From Bacteroidales bacterium (lineage in GTDB: Bacteria; Bacteroidota; Bacteroidia; Bacteroidales; UBA932), in assembly GCA_017555445.1 (NCBI GenBank), contig JAFZGK010000045.1, positions 1 through 20,140 on the forward strand: DNA of 20,140 nt. The letters run 5' to 3'. The first letter of the stretch is position 1; every line of letters begins with the position of its first letter. The position numbers and the translations under genes were made by a program. Positions 14,538 through 20,140 of this stretch are shown here, in pieces. The notes below the pieces were generated by a model. That model searched no databases and was not told the origin of the DNA. It saw only the letters and a program-made list of their open reading frames with translations.

Positions 14538-14861
14538 ATGGCAAACAAGAAAACCCCTACAAACACTCTTACAAGAGACCTCTGTGATCTCGCAGAGCCA
14601 ACAGGAAACATCTACGAGACAGTAGTGATACTTTCAAAGAGAGCTAACCAGATCGCAATCGCTGAGAAGAAGGAGCTTACAAGAAAGCTCGAGGACTTCA
14701 AGAATGACCGCGACACAATGGAGGAAGTATTCGAGAATCGCGAGCAGATCGAGATTTCAAAATATTACGAAAGACAGCCTAAGCCAAGTCTTGTAGCGAT
14801 CGAGGAGTTCAAGGACAACGAGATCTCATACAGAATGGCTAATAAGGAAGGTAACGAGTAA
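14538..14861 (+). CDS. rpoZ: DNA-directed RNA polymerase subunit omega, Bacteroidetes type
   Basis: A 107-residue cytoplasmic protein, MANKKTPTNTLTRDLCDLAEPTGNIYETVVILSKRANQIA..., with NREQIEISKYYERQPKPSLVAIEEF. The PTGNIYETVVILSKRANQIA helix-loop matches the omega/Rpb6 core that clamps the beta-prime subunit, and the long charged helix after it is typical of the Bacteroidetes version. Codon use is strongly biased (CTC/CTT, AAC, GAG), like that of highly expressed genes and unlike recN next door. It is preceded by a 103-nt leader after bamD and followed by recN after 5 nt. Confidence 0.92.
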   Translation: MANKKTPTNTLTRDLCDLAEPTGNIYETVVILSKRANQIAIAEKKELTRKLEDFKNDRDTMEEVFENREQIEISKYYERQPKPSLVAIEEFKDNEISYRMANKEGNE

Positions 14862-14866
14862 TTATC

Positions 14867-16546
14867 ATGCTCAGCCGGCTTCACGTCAGGAATTACGTAT
14901 TGATAGACTCTCTGGAGATTGATTTTCCGGAGGGTCTGATCATTATTACGGGCCAGACTGGAGCAGGTAAATCCATCCTTCTCGGCGCCCTGTCGCTTGT
15001 GATGGGTGCCAAGGCTGATGCCGCAATGGTTTCAGAAGGAGCCGATAATTGTGTGGTTGAAGCTGAATTTGAAATGAGCTCCGATGATGTTGAGATGAAG
15101 GAGTTCCTTGAGGATAATGAGGTAGAGTGGTCTGACGGTCATCTCATTGTCCGCAGGACTGTCAACCGTTCAGGACGCTCAAGGTGTTTCGTCAATGATT
15201 CTCCTGTGCCTGTGCAGGTGCTTCAGGATATTTCTGCACGTCTTGTGGATATTCACTCGCAGCATCAGACACTTCTTTTGTCTGACAGGCAGTTCCAGTT
15301 GGGAATCCTTGATTATTTTGCCGGTAACACTGATCTCAAGGAGCAGTGTGCGGCGCTTTGGAAAAAACTCAATGCTCTCAAGGCAGAGCTTACCCAGCTG
15401 GAGACACGCATCTCGCGTATCAACAGCGAAAAAGATTACAATGAGGCCCAGTTCCGCCAGCTTGAAGCTGCAGCTTTAAGAGAAGGCGAACTTGAAGAAC
15501 TTGAGATAGAGCAGAAGCAGCTGGCTAATGCTGAAGAAATAAAGACCGGTCTTTGTACTGTCGAGGAACTGTTTACTTCTGCTTCGTCAGGTGGCGAAAT
15601 CCTTTCAATAGATGCGGCGCTTAAAGAGTCGGGCAGACATCTTTCGAGGCTGGCACGTTTCATTCCTGCCGCATCAGATCTCTCTGACCGTATAGATTCA
15701 TGCCGCAGAGAGCTTGACGACATTCTTTCAGAAATTTCAGATCTGAATTCACGTACCGACATTTCCGAAACCCGTCTTGAAGAAGTGGAGAACAGAATGT
15801 CACTTCTTTATAGCCTTATGCAGAAGCACGGATGTGCAGATGTAAAGGAACTTATAGGTTTGCGTGACAAGCTGTCAGAGGCCTTGTTCGATTCGACAAT
15901 GCTCGAGGAGAAGCGTGAGAGCCTTCGCAAGGATATCGATAATGTGAAGTCAGAGCTGGATGCGGTAGCTGACAAGCTTCACGAAAGCAGGGCAGCAGCT
16001 GCGCTTCCTTTTGCGGAGAGTATCCAGGAATCAATCCGTAATCTCGAGCTTCCATATTCGATTTTTGAGGTAGAACTTCTCGATATGCCGGTAGGAGCAA
16101 ACGGACGTGACAGCGTACAGTTCAGATTCTCATCATCCGGTAGAAATGCCGTTGATGTGGCCAAGTGCGCATCGGGTGGCGAAATGTCCCGTATCATGCT
16201 CGCGCTCAAGGCGATGAGAGCACGTTTTGCAAAGATGCCTACCATGATCTTCGATGAAATCGATACCGGAGTCTCAGGCAGTGTGGCAGACAAGATGGGA
16301 TCGATGATCTGTAGCATGGGTGAGTTCATGCAGGTCTTCGCAATCACTCATCTTCCTCAGGTGGCTGCAAAAGGCAAGGCACATTATCTTGTATCAAAGG
16401 ATATCGATCCGACCGTTTCCAAGGCGGTATCCAAAATAGAAAAACTCTCTGATGACCAGAGAGTTCTAGAAGTTGCACGCATGCTCAGCGGTTCTGTTCT
16501 TACCGATGCTGCGATTGCAAATGCAAAGTCCCTTCTTCAGGACTGA
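14867..16546 (+). CDS. recN: DNA repair protein RecN
   Basis: A 559-residue SMC-like ATPase for double-strand break repair. The N-terminus MLSRLHVRNYVLIDSLEIDFPEGLIIITGQTGAGKS carries Walker A at Gly 29-Ser 36. A long coiled coil spans about residues 150-390 (ELEIEQKQLANAEEIK, ELDDILSEISDLNS and similar). The ABC signature is CASGGEMSRIMLALK, and Walker B is MIFDEIDTGVSG with Asp 463/Glu 464. The D-loop and ITHLPQVAAKGKAHYLVSK complete the ATPase head. Full length and intact. It starts 5 nt after rpoZ. In many Bacteroidales coaBC sits between the two, but it is absent here. Its TGA (16544-16546) is one base from the stop of the convergent LysM gene. Confidence 0.97.
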   Translation: MLSRLHVRNYVLIDSLEIDFPEGLIIITGQTGAGKSILLGALSLVMGAKADAAMVSEGADNCVVEAEFEMSSDDVEMKEFLEDNEVEWSDGHLIVRRTVNRSGRSRCFVNDSPVPVQVLQDISARLVDIHSQHQTLLLSDRQFQLGILDYFAGNTDLKEQCAALWKKLNALKAELTQLETRISRINSEKDYNEAQFRQLEAAALREGELEELEIEQKQLANAEEIKTGLCTVEELFTSASSGGEILSIDAALKESGRHLSRLARFIPAASDLSDRIDSCRRELDDILSEISDLNSRTDISETRLEEVENRMSLLYSLMQKHGCADVKELIGLRDKLSEALFDSTMLEEKRESLRKDIDNVKSELDAVADKLHESRAAAALPFAESIQESIRNLELPYSIFEVELLDMPVGANGRDSVQFRFSSSGRNAVDVAKCASGGEMSRIMLALKAMRARFAKMPTMIFDEIDTGVSGSVADKMGSMICSMGEFMQVFAITHLPQVAAKGKAHYLVSKDIDPTVSKAVSKIEKLSDDQRVLEVARMLSGSVLTDAAIANAKSLLQD

Positions 16547-16547
16547 T

Positions 16548-18266
16548 TTATTTCATTTCATATACTGACCAGCCGCTGTCGTAGACTATTCTGCGTATGC
16601 CATCGTTGATGTAGCCTCCGTCTTCATCAGTCTTTCTGCATCTGAATGTACTCTGAAGCATAGCCTGTGGAGCATTTCCTACCATTTCAGGCCATCTTTC
16701 ACCATATCTGCTGCAGAGGTTGATGAAATAGCTCGCAATATCATAACCCTGGAATGCGAACTGTGACGGCTCTGTGTTGAAGAGAGCTCTATATTTCAAA
16801 AGGAAATCCTTCACTCTCTGGTCTTCGTAGTCGATATAATACGTAAGGCTTACGTGCATGTTTGTCTTATGGAAGTGTTCTACCTCGATTGTCTCGAAGC
16901 TCCTTATCTTGGAAGGTGCGTAGAGCACGACCTTATACTGCTCGTAAAGCATAAGATTCATATTGCGTACTACGTCATTTACAAATGCCTCGTTTTCAGA
17001 AGCGATCATCACTCTGCTTGTTCCTTCTTTTGCCATAAGGACCTTGAGAGTGTCGACTACATCTCTTCCTTCAAGGATATTGTAAGAGAACGGGTTGTAC
17101 ACAACACCTGATGAATCTATCACTTCCATCATCAGCTTTGCAGCATCGCTCTGCTTGAATGCTTTTTCGGAAATGACAACTATAGTATCTCCTGCTGCCA
17201 TGTCTTCCTTTACCCACTCTGTCATATCAATATACTGGGCCTTTGCCGGAGTCGGTGCCTGGATGAGGTTTCCATGACTTGCAACGAGGCTCTCCACTCT
17301 CGGATCAAGAGGAGATACTACCATTGTAGAAGGTGGGAAGCTCTCGAGAAGCTTTGAAATGTCTGCTCCGCTCACAGGACCGATGACAATGTCACTTCCG
17401 TCGATGTCTTCGTGTGTGACAGTATGTTCCTTGTCTGTGATGTCCAGCATGCTGAATTCTGTGCTGATTCCCTTTTCAGCCATATCATATGTCGCAAGCA
17501 AGGCTCCGCTGTAGAAATCCATGTTGTTGCGGTTGATGCGTCCGTCAGCTGTTTTAAGAGGGAGGAGCATAGTTGCCTTTACTTTTTCTTTCGGAATGAA
17601 TGTAGAAGCCCATACGTCTTCATGAATTTCAGCATGTGTGCTGTCCTGTACCTCATCTGCCTCGGCATATTCTTCGTATGCAGGAATCTCTGCATCATTT
17701 CCGCTATTGCCGGCAGAAACAGGAATGACCAGTCTCTGTCTGTTGCTGAGCTTAGGACTCTTGAGATTGTTTGCCAGCATGATGTCCTCTGGAGTGACGC
17801 CATACTTTTCAGCTATGGTGTTGAGGTCCTCAAACCATTTTCTGACATGAACGATCTGTGCAGGCGCCTCTTTTGTCTGTTTCTGCACTGCAGCAGATGT
17901 CAGAGAGTCAAGCTTTACCTGGCGTTCTGCTCTTTCGCTCTGAACCTTCATGACATTTTCCTGCATGGATACTTCTTTATCCTGAGCTGCCGGGATGAGA
18001 ATTATGGCATTCTTCTTCAGACCAGTTTCCTTAAGCGAAGGATTTACTCTGTAGATTTCGTCTACGCTTACATTATAGGCCTTGCTGATCGAAAAGAGAG
18101 TCTGTCTTTCAAGCACGACATGAGAATAGCATACCTCGCCGTTCACCTTCACCTTGTCCTTTGATACGGTTACCGGGGTATTTGTATATTCCTGTGCCGC
18201 TGCAATGACAGGTGAGACTGCTGCAAATGCAATGGCTATTAGTAAATTTACGAAAAATCTCTTCAT
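16548..18266 (-). CDS. LysM and periplasmic-binding-fold envelope protein
   Basis: A 572-residue exported protein. The start is set at 18266 because MKRFFVNLLIAIAFAAVSPVIAAAQ is a clear signal peptide; an in-frame ATG 99 nt upstream would lie inside the glycosyltransferase gene. LysM domain 1 spans about residues 47-93 (YSHVVLERQTLFSISKAYNVSVDEIYRVNP) and LysM domain 2 about 133-178 (IVHVRKWFEDLNTIAEKYGVTPEDIMLANNL). After an acidic linker comes a type 1 periplasmic-binding fold (about 225-570: KATMLLPLK, DIVIGPVSGADISKLL, MVVSPLDP, FQGYDIASYFINLC). LysM binds peptidoglycan glycan strands. The second fold is shared with amino-acid binding proteins and with the C-terminal part of LpoA, an activator of a peptidoglycan synthase. 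A wall-associated scaffold, sensor or regulator is an inference. It is last in a three-gene operon. Confidence 0.88.
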   Translation of the reverse strand: MKRFFVNLLIAIAFAAVSPVIAAAQEYTNTPVTVSKDKVKVNGEVCYSHVVLERQTLFSISKAYNVSVDEIYRVNPSLKETGLKKNAIILIPAAQDKEVSMQENVMKVQSERAERQVKLDSLTSAAVQKQTKEAPAQIVHVRKWFEDLNTIAEKYGVTPEDIMLANNLKSPKLSNRQRLVIPVSAGNSGNDAEIPAYEEYAEADEVQDSTHAEIHEDVWASTFIPKEKVKATMLLPLKTADGRINRNNMDFYSGALLATYDMAEKGISTEFSMLDITDKEHTVTHEDIDGSDIVIGPVSGADISKLLESFPPSTMVVSPLDPRVESLVASHGNLIQAPTPAKAQYIDMTEWVKEDMAAGDTIVVISEKAFKQSDAAKLMMEVIDSSGVVYNPFSYNILEGRDVVDTLKVLMAKEGTSRVMIASENEAFVNDVVRNMNLMLYEQYKVVLYAPSKIRSFETIEVEHFHKTNMHVSLTYYIDYEDQRVKDFLLKYRALFNTEPSQFAFQGYDIASYFINLCSRYGERWPEMVGNAPQAMLQSTFRCRKTDEDGGYINDGIRRIVYDSGWSVYEMK

Positions 18267-18277
18267 GATATCTTGTT

Positions 18278-19405
18278 TTAAAGCTGGTCGATGAAGCCTG
18301 TAAGCTTCTCGGCAAAAGTTTTCCAGGAGAGTCTTTCTTTCTCCTTGCGTATGTTCTCTATACAATCGGTTCTGATTTCTTCACTGCTGAAAAATCGCAG
18401 TATTTCCCTGCTGATGGCTTCGGGAGTTCCCTCAGATGCAACAATTCCCGTGCCTCGGTCACCTATTGTTTCCTTCAATCCACCTACATCCGTAACAATC
18501 ATAGGTACTTCAAAATGATAGGACACCGAACTTATTCCACTCTGTGTTGCGCTTCTATATGGAAGTACAGCCAGGTCAGAGGCTGAGAAATAGTCGGTGA
18601 CTTCAGAGTCTTTGATATACTTCAGATCCATGAATATCCTCTCCTGAGCTGATGCAGGAAGGGATTCTATGATCTTGCTGTATCTGTCAAACGAACCATA
18701 TGGTTCACCGGCAATTATAAGCTGGTAATCTTCCGGCAGGAGCCTGAATGCTTCAAGAAGTATGTCCAGTCCCTTGTACTCCCTGATCAGTCCGAAGAAA
18801 AGCAGGTTCTTCTTTCCCGGCTTCAGGCCGAATTTTTCTTCGGCAGTCTTCCTGTCCTTCTTTGCTCCGAAATGTGAATAAAGAGGATGCTGGATTACTG
18901 CAAATCTGGAGTCAGGATCAATCTTTATCAGGTCTTTGGATACTGCTTCGCATAATGTTACGCTTCCGGTACTTCCCTTAAGGAAATATCTCGTCAGCGG
19001 GGTATCAAAGAAATGTGGTTCATGCGGTACCACATTGTCCAAGATGGATATCACCTTGCAATGCTTCTTCATCCTGCGTGTGATGTAGCCTAATGAAGGA
19101 GCGAAATATGACATCCAGTATCTCACTATCAGCACATCCGGTTTCCAGTCACGGATTGCCTTATATGTGCTGATGTAAGAAAAAGGATTGGCCGTATCCA
19201 GCAGAGATACACTCTCTACCGGTACGGCCTCATCGTCTGCTGTCACCAGCTGTGTCTTTCCTGGGAAAAGGAATTCAGGATATTGTCTCTTGAAATTGAA
19301 TGCTTTGACAATGTGATTCTTGCTCAGTTCTTCGTAAAGGCATGCGTTAAACTGAGAGATTCCTCCTCTGTAAGGATAGAAACAGGACAGTACAGCTATC
19401 TTCAA
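18278..19405 (-). CDS. GT4-family glycosyltransferase (TTG start)
   Basis: A 375-residue GT-B fold glycosyltransferase, cytoplasmic or membrane-associated. The N-terminus MKIAVLSCFYPYRGGISQFNACLYEEL has the acceptor-side glycine loop. The C-terminal donor half shows LLFFGLIREYKGLDILLEAF, YQLIIAGEP, SDLAVLPYRSATQSGISSVSYHFEVPMIVTDVGGLKE and a helical tail. The usual E-x7-E region reads TQSGISSVSYHFEVP, so the first Glu of the classical motif is not obvious. The start codon is TTG (19405-19403); no in-frame ATG occurs for about 95 codons, and the glycine loop right after the TTG supports it. It sits 8 nt after the ompH-like gene and 11 nt before the LysM gene, so it belongs to that operon. It probably adds a sugar to an envelope glycan, lipid or protein; donor and acceptor are unknown. 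Confidence 0.88.
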   Translation of the reverse strand: MKIAVLSCFYPYRGGISQFNACLYEELSKNHIVKAFNFKRQYPEFLFPGKTQLVTADDEAVPVESVSLLDTANPFSYISTYKAIRDWKPDVLIVRYWMSYFAPSLGYITRRMKKHCKVISILDNVVPHEPHFFDTPLTRYFLKGSTGSVTLCEAVSKDLIKIDPDSRFAVIQHPLYSHFGAKKDRKTAEEKFGLKPGKKNLLFFGLIREYKGLDILLEAFRLLPEDYQLIIAGEPYGSFDRYSKIIESLPASAQERIFMDLKYIKDSEVTDYFSASDLAVLPYRSATQSGISSVSYHFEVPMIVTDVGGLKETIGDRGTGIVASEGTPEAISREILRFFSSEEIRTDCIENIRKEKERLSWKTFAEKLTGFIDQL

Positions 19406-19413
19406 TTATCTTG

Positions 19414-20025
19414 TTATTTTGCGTTCTTTGTCTTGATGTACTCATCGTTAAGACCTGCAAGGACATCATCAGTGATGTTGAGAGCCTGGTCAGCAACGAT
19501 TACAGGTGCTCCGCCTGAGTTTGTAAGGATCATTGCATACTGCTTCTCCTCGTTGTATTTTGTGAGGAATGTCTGGATAGCATCGCCGAGCTGGTTCATC
19601 ATGACTACCTGCTCCTCGCTGATCTCCTGGTCCTTCTGAGCTGCATAGTTGTTGAAGTCGAGCTCCTGCTGCTGAAGCTTCTGGCTCTGAACCTCTGCAA
19701 CTGAGCGTGTCATGAGGCCCTTGTCGAGCTTCTCCTGGAATGAGTTGACCTCGTTCTGGAGCTTCTGTGCTCTTCTGTTGATCTCTGCCTGGATATTCTG
19801 TATCTTTGTCTCAACTACTGATCTGAGGTCGTTAGCCATGTCATACTCCATGAGGATTCTGTCAAGGTCGATGTAAACGATGTCGCCTTTAGCGGCAGCC
19901 TCTACTTCCTGACCAGCCTGAGATGCGTCAGACTTTGATGAACCGTCCTTTGTAAGGAAAAGGATTCCGAAAACTACAACAGCAACAAGTGATACGATGC
20001 TGAGGATTAATGATGTATTTTTCAT
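19414..20025 (-). CDS. OmpH/Skp-like periplasmic chaperone with N-terminal anchor
   Basis: A 203-residue protein. The N-terminus MKNTSLILSIVSLVAVVVFGILFLTKDGSS is a long hydrophobic helix with no good signal-peptidase site, so it may stay anchored in the inner membrane. After a Ser/Ala linker, DIVYIDLDRILMEYDMANDL begins the Skp fold, followed by a long Gln/Glu/Lys-rich coiled coil (about residues 65-150) and the closing strand YAMILTNSGGAPVIVADQALNITDDVLAGLN. Skp-family proteins hold unfolded outer-membrane proteins in the periplasm before assembly by the Bam complex. Codon use is strongly biased, as in highly expressed genes. It is first in an operon with the GT4 and LysM genes. No bamA is adjacent, unlike many skp genes. 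Confidence 0.9.
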   Translation of the reverse strand: MKNTSLILSIVSLVAVVVFGILFLTKDGSSKSDASQAGQEVEAAAKGDIVYIDLDRILMEYDMANDLRSVVETKIQNIQAEINRRAQKLQNEVNSFQEKLDKGLMTRSVAEVQSQKLQQQELDFNNYAAQKDQEISEEQVVMMNQLGDAIQTFLTKYNEEKQYAMILTNSGGAPVIVADQALNITDDVLAGLNDEYIKTKNAK

Positions 20026-20086
20026 TTCTTATACTATTGATTTAATTATAATTCCAATGTAAATGCCGCTTTTGCGGTGCAAACTG

Positions 20087-20094
20087 CAAATATA
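20087..20094 (-). promoter_or_regulatory. -7 promoter box of the ompH-like operon
   Basis: TATATTTG on the minus strand (20094-20087), an exact TAnnTTTG match, 61 nt before the ATG at 20025; no TTG at the -33 distance. A small hairpin CCGC-TTTT-GCGG (20066-20077) lies in the predicted leader. Confidence 0.5.
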
Positions 20095-20140
20095 GTTAAA
20101 AAATCCTGACTTTTGAAAGGTATGCCTGTATAGTTTTCTC

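Noticed and set aside
17412..18164. A 250-codon plus-strand frame opposite the LysM gene
   Set aside because: Cys- and Phe-rich low-quality translation, opposite well-conserved LysM and binding-fold segments.
18267..18365. N-terminal extension of the LysM protein
   Set aside because: It would bury the signal peptide 33 residues inside the protein and overlap the glycosyltransferase gene.

Overview
The window looks like a piece of a Bacteroidales chromosome (Bacteroidota; Prevotella/Bacteroides-like gut or rumen type). The reasons are a hybrid two-component system with a beta-propeller sensor, a NigD-like lipoprotein, a Bacteroidetes-type RNA polymerase omega subunit beside bamD and recN, almost no Shine-Dalgarno sequences, and repeated promoter boxes of the form TAnnTTTG (several with TTG or TTTG 19-20 nt upstream). 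There is no phage, transposon, CRISPR array or plasmid gene. Most of the window is ordinary core genome, with one carbohydrate-use segment at the left.

Layout. (1) 1-602: 5' part of a carboxylesterase lipoprotein on the minus strand, running off the left edge. (2) 772-6591: a plus-strand operon of a hybrid sensor/regulator, a sugar permease and a PfkB fructokinase-like kinase, i.e. sense, import and phosphorylate. (3) 6727-7842: a secreted two-domain (E-set/CBM48-like plus CE1-like) esterase with highly-expressed-gene codon use and its own promoter, palindrome and terminator. (4) 7890-8131: back-to-back terminators and a minus-strand tRNA-His(GTG). (5) 8274-10070: a carboxyltransferase of the pyruvate carboxylase B/oxaloacetate decarboxylase alpha family whose C-terminal biotinyl-like domain lacks the biotin lysine. 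(6) 10150-11489: a NigD-like lipoprotein and a Fur-superfamily regulator with PerR-type ligands, both minus. (7) 11653-16546: plus-strand SDR, trxB, bamD, rpoZ and recN. (8) 16548-20025: a minus-strand operon transcribed ompH/skp-like, then a GT4 glycosyltransferase, then a LysM plus periplasmic-binding-fold protein.

How they work together. The left part is a glycan or oligosaccharide module: esterases remove acyl groups, the permease imports a monosaccharide, probably a fructose-type sugar, the kinase traps it, and the hybrid regulator controls expression. No SusC/SusD pair is visible. The centre and right are core functions: redox (trxB), a peroxide-sensor candidate, outer-membrane assembly (bamD, skp-like), transcription (rpoZ), repair (recN) and envelope synthesis.

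I found no clearly new multi-gene system. The best leads are the lysine-less biotinyl domain, the PerR-like protein with intact regulatory ligands but no zinc-binding cysteines, and several perfect 7-1-7 palindromes, two of which sit on the -7 boxes of the esterase and trxB promoters.
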